Assembly (NCBI RefSeq): GCF_000002985.6
Contig: NC_003284.9
Coordinates: forward strand, 2,170,001 to 2,234,000
Reading direction: 5' to 3'
Source of the DNA: Caenorhabditis elegans
Lineage: Eukaryota; Nematoda; Chromadorea; Rhabditida; Rhabditidae
Length of the DNA stretch: 64,000 nucleotides
Under the pieces are notes generated by a model. The model worked only from the letters and a program-made list of their open reading frames with translations, made no database searches and was not told the origin of the DNA. Below are positions 45,633-57,269 of this stretch, piece by piece; within the stretch, counting starts at the first letter, position 1; the number at the start of each line of letters is the position of its first letter. Position numbers and translations under genes: made by a program.

Positions 45633-48101
45633 ATGCTGGGTCTTGAAAAGCCTGGATCATCAGACATTTCGTCTTCTTCCACTGATACTTCCGCCATTTC
45701 TCCGATTAGCGTGAGCAGTATGCCACTATCACCGGACAAGGAAAAGAAAAAGGTAAGTACTTTGAGATAACTGTTTGGACTGTCCGAAGGGCAAACATAG
45801 TTTTGAAAGAGAACGTTTGCATAGTTGACCGGTGTTTGTTCAGACGGAAAATTTAGGGCTTCCTTCCCACACGAATTTCAAAACAACCTGACACCGGGAA
45901 ACACCGCCTTAACTGGCGATTTTGGGCCGATAATAATAGTTTTTTTTCAGATCTCATTTGTCCGATACAATCCAGACATTCCACAAATTGTCACATCTTT
46001 CAAAGGATATCAAAAACTTATGTATCAAGGCTACCGATATAATATTTATCAGGTATCATAGACCATCATTCAAGTGGTGACTTTCATCACGAGTTGTTTT
46101 TTTTCAGATTGCTCCAGAACGTAACTTCAAGTCTTGGAGATGCGTTTGCGCTAAGAAAATGCATGATGGGCAGTGGTGCAAATGCCGAGCTGAAACAACC
46201 ATGGATAATAAAAACGCATGCACGAAAGGATCACACAATCACCCTCCAAGACACCATGTCGCTGAGATCGAATTTATCAAGGTACGTGGCGAGATTACAC
46301 AGTCACAACTGTCTAGGTTAAGAGCTAGTGCCCTTTGCAATTGGCGCAGTGCCAGATCAGAGCACCGATATCATAAGGTTGAATTTGCCAGCTGACTCTT
46401 TTTGTTCCAATTGGTTCCTAGGCTTGGCGCCTTCAAGTTCGAATTTCATAACGTCATGTGGAACCTCTAGCTTTTGAGAGTGTCTAAGGGAATTGTGTGT
46501 ACGTGCAAAAAAGATAACTTTTTTTTATTTCGTAACCCTTAAAAATTCACTTCATGGCACCAGTAGATGGAAAAAAAAGATCGTCGGCCCTTTTCGAGTG
46601 TGTCAAAAATAGTTTGTGTATACAAGTTAAAAGTGCAACGAGATGCGCTACTTTCGGCGCTGGGTGGCGCCGCCGAGTGCCTAGGTCAGTTGCGATGTTG
46701 GTCAGGTCAAATAAAACAATCTGAGCGTGGCACGGTTCGAAACATCGGCCACTCATGCGCGTGCCGCAATTTTGCCCCCCTCCTCCCTCCCATGTTGATG
46801 AACCGCGAATAATTCGCAAACAGATCCGCGCATTGCCAAGGTCAAGCCATGGATGGCAGGCACGCGGCAGCGCGCGCGGGGACAGGCTGGGCCATACCAC
46901 CCGACTCGTTAACCTAGATGCGCCAATTTTCCCAAATCTATTGCGTCGCTGCCATTCAAATTGACGGTACAAACTTTTTGCGAATTCTTCCGAATTGGGT
47001 CATCGGAAGGGTCAATTCTGACGCAATGTAAAGTGCATCGAATTTCAAATCCTGATTCGACCTTTGTAGATGCAGTTTAAAAATACAAAATTATATTATT
47101 TCAGTCTCAACTATACTCTGCTGCCTTGGAAAATCCGGACCACGATGCTGGAGATCTTGTGAATCAAGCTAGCATGTACTTGAGTGATGGAGTGATGTTT
47201 GATAACAAGGAGAGTATAAAGAAAAGCCTAGTTGTTGCCAGAAATAAGGATGGAAAACCAAAGAAGCCAAGAAGTAAACGAATGATGAAGTTTGAAGTTG
47301 ATGTAAGTTTTCGGTTAGAGAAAAACTAGTTTATTAAACTGTAATTTGTAAATTCAGGACGATGACGAGAATGAGTACAAAATGCCTAAACTGGAGACTG
47401 ATATTTCATGCTTTTTGCCATTCATCAATAATATGGTCAAAGTTGAGCCACCATTCAGCCATACACCGACTATTCAAATTCCTCAACCTATCCCAACTCC
47501 TATCCAACATCAACAACAAGAGCAAAGCAATTTACTTCAGCCTGCAACGTTGAATGGTATGAACAATCCATGGATGGGAATGGAAGATCACCTCGCAATG
47601 ATCTGGGCGGCAAATGCTATGTTGAACCCAGGCCTGGATGTACTTTCCACTATTGCTGCACTTTCCAAGCATCAGCAGCATGTCCAAGGTCCATCGCCTC
47701 AACAAGCTGCAACGGCTCCAACAACTGCTTCCCTTTCTTCAAATCTTTCTGTCAGTAGCTTCACACCGCAAATGCCCAAGGAAGCTTCCATCGCAATTCC
47801 AGCTCCACTTCAGGTGCTTAACTTGAAAGATCTGAAACCTCTTCCACCACTCGCGAACATTCAAACGAGCCCAGTCATTCAAGCAGCCAATCTACTTTTG
47901 CCAGTAGCCGCGTTGAAAAAAGATTCGAGCACTCAGACCACAGAGGTAGCTTACGACACTCTCACGTGATGACATCATTGTGATTTTTTTGTTTTTCAGG
48001 AAATCAAAGTATCTCAGTGCCTGACTTCTGGCTGCGGGTGCCGTGTGATCCGAATTTGCTGCTGTGATGAAGGAGTATGCCGACGAACAGCAGCATGCTA
48101 A
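45633..48101 (+). CDS. peb-1: FLYWCH zinc-finger transcription factor PEB-1
   Basis: Six exons: 45633-45752, 45951-46052, 46108-46281, 47105-47302, 47358-47945 and 48000-48101; 427 residues, all junctions in phase 0. The ATG lies three bases after a CTTTTCAG acceptor. Residues 1-40 are serine-rich. Residues about 43-130 form a FLYWCH domain: [18 protein letters not shown], then WRCVC and WCKCRAE cysteine pairs and an HNH zinc-binding pair. A lysine-rich stretch follows (about 165-190, [12 protein letters not shown], probable nuclear signal). A long Gln/Pro/Ala/Ser-rich region comes next, then a cysteine-rich tail ([16 protein letters not shown]). PEB-1 is known as a DNA-binding factor acting on pharyngeal enhancers, including that of myo-2. 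The 823 bp intron 3 is unusually GC-rich in its middle. Confidence 0.93.
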
Positions 48102-48965
48102 AAAATACTAAACATCATCTCGCCGGTCGAGCATTCCAAACACTGTTCCAACTCTACCAACTGCCTTTCTTGGGTCTGGTTACCCGCTTTCCGTTGTCAT
48201 ACCCGCGTTTACCTTTCTACCCCCCTCTTCAAACTAGTCATGTTTACTTCAACCATCCAAAAACATAACTTATTAACTTATTATTATTATTGTTTATTTT
48301 TACTATTATTTTAACTATTGTTAGTCTCACGCAACGGGCACACTGTCTCTTGAAACTGATCATTTCGCATCGTTCGGCCAGCATTGAAAACATTGTGATA
48401 CCTGATCCCCCCCACCTCAGTCATCAAAACGTCACGTTCACTTTTCACTGTTCTCTATGTCACTCCTTGAATTCTCACATCCTTATATTCTGATGTTTTC
48501 ACTGATTTTCGCAACTCACTTTTTTTGTCTCAACCAGTCTCTTCTCCCACCCCTCATTACTACGAAGTGTTGAAATTATAATTTACTCTCAGAACCGGTA
48601 ATACTCCGACCGTTTTAGGTAGGTGCTCCCTCCAACTCATTGTCGATATCCAGATTTAGTCAACATACCAATACACAGCTTTTTTCTTCTTTGTTTGGGA
48701 TTCCAATACTCTCAATAATTCTTTCATTTAAAGCGGGTTGTGGTGAAAATGCTTCTATGTCGTACTCAATGCTTGTTTCCTCTCATCCAAAAGATATTAT
48801 TTTTTGTTTTACTCCCAGTTTCTCGTTGCGTTGCACTGTGCAATCATTTCCAACGATCCCCCCCCACATATGATCTTCTTACGAAATTGTATGGTTATCT
48901 GCATTCTCCTCAATCGTGTTACTACTGTCCATATTATCTTTCAATTTCTATCAACCATCTGATAC

Positions 48966-48971
48966 AATAAA
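48966..48971 (+). terminator. Poly(A) signal of peb-1
   Basis: AATAAA 865 bp after the peb-1 stop codon and the first clear canonical signal downstream, which implies a long 3' UTR with several CT-rich segments. Confidence 0.5.
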
Positions 48972-49575
48972 AGATTTTTGCAAGTGAAGCCATTTTTAAA
49001 CGCCAATTCGCGGCGCGGCACGGCCCTGCAAAAACTGAACACACGGAAACCGATGAAAAAGTGTGGTGTCGTCGAGGTTTGACCCAGTTTACACCGAATG
49101 CGATAGCCGAAAAAGCGCTTTTTCAGTATAGATTGGCCGTGCCATTTTCATTGGGACAGTATAATAGTTGATCTGGCGCAAGACACTGACAGTCGCCGCC
49201 ATCCACTTTCACTATTTTCAAAATATGGGACACGGAAAGTGAAGTAGTGGGCGACAAACATCAAGACACTCTCGTAAATGCGAACGAAAAAAAAACACCC
49301 ACACTCACTCACACAAAACCGCGTAGGTTACTTGGTTGTGAATTGAAAAATGATATCTTAGATCTAAAGGCAAATCTGAATTTGAATCGGTCAGCTGCTC
49401 ACGAACTGCATTTTCTTGAATATGGATGTGGGGAAATAACTGCAACTAAGTTTTTTGGAGTTTTAAAATAAACGTGGAGTATATGGTAATAAAAGATTTT
49501 CAAACATTTTTTGAGATATATTTATTGGCAGTCAAAAAGTCGTTATTACTGAGTTTTTGCCACTTTTTGAGAAAA

Positions 49576-49732
49576 CTAGGGCTACCATGAGAAGCAGGCG
49601 CGGTTTTCGCGGTGGTTCTTTCGCCGCGGCTGACACATTTCGGGTTCCGCGCCGCTTAATGCAGAAGGCGCGGACCTCGGAGCAAGGCAGGCGGGCGCGG
49701 CTCTCGTTTCGACGCCTGCATCGAAGCCCTAG
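49576..49732. mobile_element. GC-rich 157 bp inverted-repeat element, nested
   Basis: The ends are CTAGGGCTACCATGAGAAGC and the complement of a right end reading CTAGGGCTTCGATGCAGG, imperfect inverted repeats. The interior is strongly GC-rich (GGCGCGG-type words) in AT-rich surroundings. It interrupts a copy of the dispersed repeat: CCACTTTTTGAGAAAA lies to its left and AGTACAGCACTATTGCC to its right, parts that are contiguous in other copies. It was therefore inserted after that repeat. Confidence 0.65.
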
Positions 49733-52049
49733 AGAAAAGTACAGCACTATTGCCTGTTGGAATCCCTACAATGTTTTGAATATTAATATTTTAAATATAA
49801 GTGGATCATAAAATTTAAAGGGGAAATTTTTGATTTTTATTTATTTTTATTTTTGACAAAACAGTAAAAAAAAGTTGTTTTTTTCATTGTTCAAAAATTT
49901 TTTCAAATAAAATCGTATTTTTGCGGGCAAATTTAGATTTTGAAGCATTATTAAGCTGGTTCTTCACATTTTTTATGACACCATACTTGTGCTACAAACT
50001 ACCACAAACTCTGAAAATTTTCAAAGATCTAATAATTCTACAATGTATTTAAAACTTGTAAATGCTATAATTGTACAAATTCAACAAAATTTTTACTGAA
50101 TTTATCTCAGACCAAAGTTTCGTAATTTTCGCAAATTTTTGATGTTTCGTTTTCAAACCCAACTTTCAAAGTTAACATTTAAAAATTATTGTACTTCTTG
50201 AACACACTATACAGAAAAAAAAAACATTTCTGGTTTCAGATACACTCTGCAAAAAACATTTAACTTGTCAGGTACTTTTATCAGGTACTGTATTTCCTCT
50301 AATAATATTGCACCACTGTAAAGATATTAATAAAACATTTTCCACATAGCGATTTAATTTTTTTTTAATATAAAATTTTAAATTGATTGGATTAATATTG
50401 ATGAGTGTAAGTTTCAACTATTTGTTTATATTCCGAAAAGAAAATGATTAGTAACAACTTTTTTATAAACGATGCTAATTTTATTTATTTTTAAATCTAT
50501 CTCTTTACCCCAACGTTGTTGTCTGTCAAGCTTTGCTCATCTGAATTTTTTTCTAAATGAAATTATTGAAAATTGTCTAAAAACTCCCCCTAATCTAAAC
50601 TAAGAATAAAAAACGGAAATATCTTAAAAATGTGAGCAATCACACGGAAAGCAGTAAACAAACTTTAATTAAAACCAAAATTGCAGAAATTGAATTTAAT
50701 TTCATCGCATTCCCCATGTTCTGTTTCGATCAAAAAACCTATTCAGTTTTTTTTCACTGGAGGTGAAGTACTTAAATACCAATACTTTCTCAGTTTTTTA
50801 CCAGTTCTCATTGATTTTTCCAATCTTTGAATTTACCTGCAATAATGCATATTATAGTTGCAAAGAAACTTTCTTTTTTTTTTTGATAAAATCATGGACG
50901 CTGAGTGCCAGCTGTTAACTGACCCTTCTCTTTGAAACTAGAGAAGCTTTTTCCGAAAAAATTGCCAAACGTTTCTTTTCTTTCGTTTTTTTTTCTCTCT
51001 CCGAACCTCATAATACTGCTTTTGTTAAACAATGATGATCAAATGTTCAATAAGAATTGACACAAAAGAAGATTAGCAAATTGACAGAGGGTTTTAAACT
51101 TTTTATTGGATTGATGGTAGGAACAATCTTGAAAAAATAATGGAGAAAAAGAGAAAAGGCTCGCAACAGTTGAAAGAACAAGTAGGACACGTTTGGAAGT
51201 TTTACGCTTACAATCAAACCACAAAACCCCTTATCACACTCGACTTTTTCCGAACAATGCGGTGAGTTTTATGTGTAACTATTGTTTATTATTGTTGTTC
51301 TTTTAAAAGTGAAGTAGCGTCAGTGGAGAAACTACTGTTTTAGTGCATCATAAGTCAAAAATCAAGTTTAAACGTTTTGAAAAAATTTAAAAATTTTCAA
51401 TTAATATAGTGGTAGGTGTTTAGTTTTTACCTCAAATATTTTTGGAAGTGAACCTACACTTTTTTAGAATTACTATTTTTTCACTATGTGTCAATTAATT
51501 GTATCTAATCATAATAAGGCTTCGAACTAGAAGAAATGATTGAAATTCATCTTTTTCCAGAAAACTTTTTCCATCGCATGTTTATCGTATTGTAGTGAAA
51601 CTATTCTGCTCTTTTCAGCTTTGTTATCAAATGTAGTGTTGTTTGAAACAACTTTATACATAATTGATTATTGGTATTTATTAAAGTTGATCCATTTTAA
51701 ATACTGTTTGTAAACTACAATAGTCTCTTACAATAAAAAATAAAAACGAAATTACCCCCAGACTTTGAGCAGCAAAATTTAACCCGCTGAAATCTCGATT
51801 TGGAATTTTTTTTTCGTGCATTTTTTCTAATTTTTGGGGGCCCAAGAAAATCTTCATAATTTGTCAGGTGATCACGGGTATGAAAAACTCAAAAAGCTTT
51901 AAAAATTAAGACACCTCCCTAAACAATCTTACAACTATCAAGACAGTTTTTGAAGCAGTTTTAGAGACCTTGAAACATTCAAAAATCTGCTCCGTGGCTT
52001 CAATTTTTATATATGGTATAGTCAAGTTTTTTGATAAAAACATAATGCT

Positions 52050-52390
52050 TTATAAGTTTGAAGGTGGAGCAGATATTATAGTGGAAACAAAACCGTTATA
52101 CGTTTTGAAAATTAAAAAAAAATGAAAAGTCAAAATAAGAACAATTTATTTTTTGACCTGTTTTTGCAATTTGGTTTTTTTGTTAAAAGCAGAGTACGGC
52201 AAGTAGGGTGCTGATTAAAAGCTATTTTTTCTAGCTTCAAAAATTACCAAAAATTATAATAAAAAATTTTCAAAAAATTCGGAAAATATTTCTTTTCTAG
52301 TCAAAAAGTGGTTGCGCCCCATTTTTCAAGAAATCTAAAGCACTATCATATGTTTGAACTCCTACAATGTTAAAATACAAACATATATAG
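52050..52390. repeat. Dispersed AT-rich repeat, hex-1 upstream
   Basis: AAGGTGGAGCAGATAT opens the block. It ends with GTCAAAAAGTGG, CTAAAGCACTATCATATG and TTTGAACTCCTACAATG, as in the copies near 4436 and 49530. Confidence 0.55.
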
Positions 52391-53472
52391 TATACCAGCC
52401 GACTCCTACCGTACCACTATTGTACCACTACAGTACCCGAAATTCCAAAAATTTTTAAATAGTTTTTTTTTTACCGTAGGAAACTAATTTCTTCCTAGTC
52501 CAACTCGACCTTCAATGTATAAATTCGGTCAAAAATTGTTTTCATCGTAGAAACAACAACATAGATAAATTTTATCAACTTATCTTATCATTCATCCTTC
52601 TATTTTACGCGTTCATATTAAACGACCCAATGCTATTGTCAAAGAAAACAACATCTCGATGTTTGCACATTTTTGAAAAGGGTCATGTCAAAATCCCAAG
52701 AGAGAGCTTTGCTATTTTCTCGGCTCGGCCGATTCGATCCACTTGTGTTTTTTCTCCATTCTCCCGGCTTAGTGTTCCAAGCGACGAGCTCACTCGTTTC
52801 AAATGCATCTTAAATGAAGCTCACTATTTTAATTGTGAAACTGTTGTTGGGATGTAAACTAAACTTTTGTTGATTTTTAACTTTTGAATTTCATTCAGTA
52901 AACTCGATCTCTAAAAACTCTGATCCAATGAACAAATGATGTTTGGTTTTGAGAGCGACCTTTTTCCTAAATCAATTAAGAGTTGGAAATGTTTAGATCT
53001 TCAAGTTAATGGGAACGAAAAATAAATGTTTATCAAATCTCTTGTGATGCGATTGTTTATTTGATAGTTCAAATGTTCCAGACACATTGTGACCCTCCTA
53101 CTTTTTCATTATTTATTTTTCTTTCTCTTCTTTCCAATCATTCCTGAGAGTTTCTTTTTTTTTTCTTTTTGCAGAAGCTTTTTGCCAGAGGCAGAATACA
53201 CTTTGTCTTTGACTTGAGAATGTCTAATGACTTCCTAGAAACTTGTGCTTTAGTTCCAAAATTTTGGTCAATTAGATTGGAAGATCAAAATTAAATTGAA
53301 CAAAACTTTTTTGAAAGTCAAATAAAAGCCGTTTCACGATCTAAGCTGTGAAAAGGTGAAAAAAAGCAAACATTCAAATCGTGCTGGTCAATTTTACTTT
53401 CTGACCTTCAAGGTATTATTTTACAATTTCTTACCTGTGCTCTCAACTTTTTAAAAAATTTTTTCCACATCT

Positions 53473-53487
53473 ATGAAGTTAAGGTGA
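53473..53487 (+). promoter_or_regulatory. Short upstream ORF touching hex-1 start
   Basis: ATG AAG TTA AGG TGA lies immediately before the hex-1 start and its stop overlaps it (TGATG). If included in the mRNA leader, it would be a four-codon upstream ORF allowing termination and restart. If the mRNA is trans-spliced just downstream of it, it would be absent. Confidence 0.35.
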
Positions 53488-56400
53488 TGCGACTTTTAAT
53501 TCCCATACTTATATTCGCCCTGATTACCACTGCCGTTACTTGGTTCTACGGCAGAGACGACCCGGACCGTTGGAGCGTAGGAGGGGTATGATAAGTTTTA
53601 ATCATAACATTGCCAGTTGTTTATTGCAGGTCTGGCCACTCCCGAAAAAAATTGTCTATGGGTCTAAGAATCGAACAATCACTTATGATAAAATCGGAAT
53701 TGATCTTGGCGACAAAAAAGATTGCGATATTTTACTATCCATGGCTGATAATTACAGTTAGTTTGTAGAAAAAATATATTTTTTTTACCTTCAAAATTTC
53801 GAATTTCAGTGAATAAGTGGTTGTTCCCATTCCCAGTTGAAATGAAAACTGGTGGGACTGAAGATTTTATTATAACTGTCACTGTAAAAGACGAGTGTCC
53901 CAGCGGTCCACCAGTACACGGAGCCAGTGAAGAATGTATGCTTGAAAAAAAAGTTTAATTTGGTGTTAACTTGTATTCAGATCTACTTCGAGTCAGTCTA
54001 ACAGAAGCGGTTATCAATGCTCAAACTGTGTGGGGAGCATTGAGAGCAATGGAATCACTTAGTCATTTGGTTTTTTATGATCATAAGTCACAAGAAGTAA
54101 GTCATTGGAAAAAAAACTAAAACCAATGTTCTAGTTTCTAGTTTATCGCTAAACTAGACTAAATATTTTAACTATAACTGATAAAATATCTACCGTATTT
54201 CATCTAGTAGTAATTCAACCAACTATTTTCGATTGAAAAATTATATCTCAGTTAATTTTAATGAACATCTTACTACAAAACAAAGAAAATTAAGCAGTAT
54301 TTTGAAAGTTGAACATTTTAGAATAGAACATTAGACAACTACATACTGAGATATAAACTACAAACAAATATGCACTTACTTATTCAAAAGTTTATTATGA
54401 ACCTGTGTAACAAATAACTTTCATTTCACTTTTGCAGTATCAAATTCGAACTGTGGAAATCTTTGACAAACCACGTTTCCCTGTACGTGGAATTATGATC
54501 GACTCGAGTCGTCATTTTCTTTCTGTGAACGTTATTAAAAGACAATTGGAAATCATGTCAATGAATAAACTAAATGTACTTCATTGGCACCTTGTAGACA
54601 GCGAATCATTCCCGTATACATCTGTCAAGTTCCCAGAGCTACATGGAGTTGTGAGTAGGTATTATTGGATATTATTTACGTTTTCCAACTTAGGGAGCCT
54701 ACTCTCCTCGCCACGTCTACTCCCGTGAAGATATTGCCGACGTTATTGCCTTTGCAAGGCTTCGGGGAATTCGTGTTATTCCTGAATTCGATTTACCCGG
54801 ACATACATCTTCCTGGAGAGGCAGAAAGGGATTCTTAACGGAATGTTTTGACGAGAAGGGTGTAGAGACTTTTTTGCCCAATTTGGTAGATCCCATGAAT
54901 GAAGCCAATTTTGATTTTATTTCCGTAAGTGAAAGCTGTAATTTTCTGAAGGAAATATATTTGTTCAGGAATTTTTGGAAGAGGTCACAGAAACTTTCCC
55001 AGATCAGTTCCTGCATCTTGGTGGGGATGAAGTGTCGGATTATATTGTAGAATGCTGGGAGAGAAACAAGAAAATTCGAAAGTTTATGGAGGAGAAAGGA
55101 TTTGGAAATGACACTGTGCTTCTGGAAAACTATTTCTTCGAAAAGTTCGAATTTGTTTCGTTGTTGTTCATTGAATCATTTTTATTTTCAGGTTGTACAA
55201 AATTGTAGAAAATTTGAAGTTAAAGCGTAAGCCAATATTTTGGCAAGAAGTCTTTGATAACAACATTCCTGATCCAAACGCGGTGATCCATATTTGGAAA
55301 GGAAACACTCACGAGGAGATTTACGAGCAAGTGAAGAACATCACATCTCAAAACTTCCCAGTGATTGTGTCCGCGTGCTGGTACTTGAACTATATCAAAT
55401 ATGGCGCTGACTGGAGGGATGAGATTCGCGGAACTGCACCATCAAACTCAAGGTATCAAAAATCAACTGTATACTATAATCGTTTAATTCTAGATACTAC
55501 TATTGTGATCCAACAAACTTCAATGGAACGGTGGCGCAGAAGGAATTGGTTTGGGGTGGTATTGCTGCAATTTGGGGAGAGTTAGTGGACAACACTAATA
55601 TTGAAGCTAGACTTTGGTAAGTATTGTCTGAATGGTCAAGTAGCTTCAGTGGGGAAATTGGTTCAAGAAAATCATGGCAAACATTTTTTTTTATTTCTAA
55701 ATTTTATAGGATTTTTTGAAAATATAAAAAAATCTCAGTTATTGCCTGATTAAATTTAAACCTCTCGCCAAAACTACTTGTTCGATGAAGCGCCCTTTTG
55801 TTTTTAATTTACATTAATTGTTTTTTACTCATTTGTTGTGTATCTTAAAATGAAGGACTTTGAAAAATAACTGAAAGTGCGTAAAAGTGTAAAGTATAGT
55901 CATTTCATTCATGGCGGTGTTACGCATTTTCAGTTATTTGTTGATGAACAAATTGCATTTATCATGCTGTTTCTCTTATTTTCTTATAAAAATACAGGAG
56001 AAAAAAATAATATAAATGAAAAAATGAAAACGCGCTCCATCGAAAAAATTGTTTTAGGATGTCCTATGAAAATGTAGAATTTTTTTTTAACTTTTTACAA
56101 ATTTTTTCGGTCATTGTAGTACCATAAATATGCTTTATCATCTTCACAATTGAGTGGGCTATGAATAAATTTTAAAGAAGCTATTTCCAAAACCGTCGTT
56201 CACGTAGAATTATTAAAACTTCTTTTGTCTTTGAAAGTGCTAGAAAACTTCCTGGACTCTCTGAATTTCAAATGTTTCCGACGTGCCATCTAACACCATG
56301 ATTTTTGACGTTTCAGGCCAAGAGCTTCTGCAGCCGCTGAAAGACTTTGGTCGCCCGCCGAAAAGACGCAACGGGCCGAAGACGCATGGCCTCGAATGCA

Positions 56401-56512
56401 CGAACTTCGTTGTCGATTGGTCTCAAGGGGATACCGTATTCAGCCGAACAACAACCCCGATTATTGTCCCTTCGAGTTCGATGAACCTCCAGCAACGAAG
56501 ACAGAGCTTTAA
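53487..56512 (+). CDS. hex-1: Lysosomal beta-N-acetylhexosaminidase HEX-1 (GH20)
   Basis: Ten exons: 53487-53585, 53630-53756, 53810-53935, 53981-54096, 54438-54650, 54694-54924, 54969-55144, 55192-55452, 55494-55616 and 56317-56512; 555 residues, about the length of human HEXA and HEXB. Residues 1-20 are a signal peptide. The N-terminal GH20b-like domain runs to about 160. The catalytic barrel includes [42 protein letters not shown] and LHLGGDEV, where Asp324-Glu325 is the catalytic pair of the substrate-assisted mechanism. Trp-rich strands ([29 protein letters not shown]) close the pocket. The enzyme removes terminal GlcNAc/GalNAc from glycoconjugates. The last intron (700 bp) is AT-rich. 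The stop codon overlaps a poly(A) signal. Confidence 0.95.
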
Positions 56513-56516
56513 TAAA
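56511..56516 (+). terminator. Poly(A) signal overlapping hex-1 stop codon
   Basis: The coding region ends CTT TAA TAA ATG. The last two bases of the stop codon are the first two of AATAAA, which predicts an extremely short 3' UTR. Another AATAAA at about 56599 would be an alternative. Confidence 0.5.
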
Positions 56517-56659
56517 TGTTTACATTCCAATATTTTTTCGCCCAATTCCTACAAATAATCTTAATTTTGTTTTCTGAAACGAATTCCACTAATAATATTA
56601 ATAAACAATTTTCCCTGTTTATACATGACCCATTTTAACCTGTTACACAACAAATCTGA

Positions 56660-57165
56660 TTCTTCTCCGGAAGCAGCTTACCTGATCATTTTTGAGCAGG
56701 TGTGTGCGGCTGCTTTGAAGAAGAACGCTTCCTTGATGAACCGTGTTAGAATTGTTGCCAATTAACGGATTTTTGTTGCATAAGGGTTAAAAGGGCGACG
56801 CTCAGGTATTTCCACACCATCATCACCAACGCGTTTATTAGGCATACGTCAAAAGGCCATTAGTAAGAAATGAATCTCGGAATACGGTCCAGAACATAAT
56901 TATCATGTTGCGCGCGGGCTGTCTACAAAGACATCGAGTTGCGTAATCCGCCTTAACCGGCTAACAGAGCCGCGGTGGCAGGTGATGGCACGACAACATC
57001 TGGGCGCTCGACAATCAAATGTTTACGATCCGTTGGATCAACCCGACTTTCTGGAGGACGATACCACCGACTGCATGTGCTGTTTGTCGGGATTCAGTTG
57101 ACCGAACTGGCGGTTACATTACAACTCAACGATGTCTTTGTTCTTTTAATACGGTAGAAGCATTA
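56660..57165 (+). other. GC-richer island with a 38-residue open frame
   Basis: This stretch differs in composition from the AT-rich DNA on both sides. An ATG at 56985 opens 38 codons ending at 57101, with an acidic middle (DPLDQPDFLEDDTTD) and a CMCC cluster. I found no splice partner or family. It could be an exon of an unmodelled gene, an old insertion, or chance. Confidence 0.25.
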
Positions 57166-57190
57166 TAGTCGAAAAAAATCAAAAAGATTT

Positions 57191-57262
57191 CTCCCCGGCC
57201 GGGAATTGAACCCGGGTCTCGCATGTGACAGACGCGGATACTCACCACTATACTACCGAGGA
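57191..57262 (-). tRNA. tRNA-Asp (anticodon GTC)
   Basis: The minus strand reads a full 72-nt cloverleaf. The acceptor stem TCCTCGG pairs with CCGGGGA, with discriminator G. The D arm has TAGTATAGTGG (A box). The anticodon loop CTGTCAC gives GTC. The T arm has GGGTTCAATTCCC (B box). No intron is present. All stems pair, and T-rich sequence follows the 3' end as a Pol III terminator. It lies between hex-1 and lin-32. Confidence 0.95.
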
Positions 57263-57269
57263 CATGTTA

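Larger units (their letters stand above)
48975..53480. other. Intergenic between peb-1 and hex-1
   Basis: No gene seen. The first 250 bp (49010-49250) are GC-richer, with an inverted pair GCACGGCC / GGCCGTGC at about 49019 and 49135. The remainder is AT-rich, with copies of the dispersed repeat at about 49520-49800 and 52050-52390. The hex-1 promoter should lie near the right end. Confidence 0.45.

Noticed and set aside
46547..46972. A 141-codon minus-strand frame.
   Set aside because: It lies inside peb-1 intron 3 in GC-rich sequence and shows Arg/Gly/Trp-rich chance composition with no family match.
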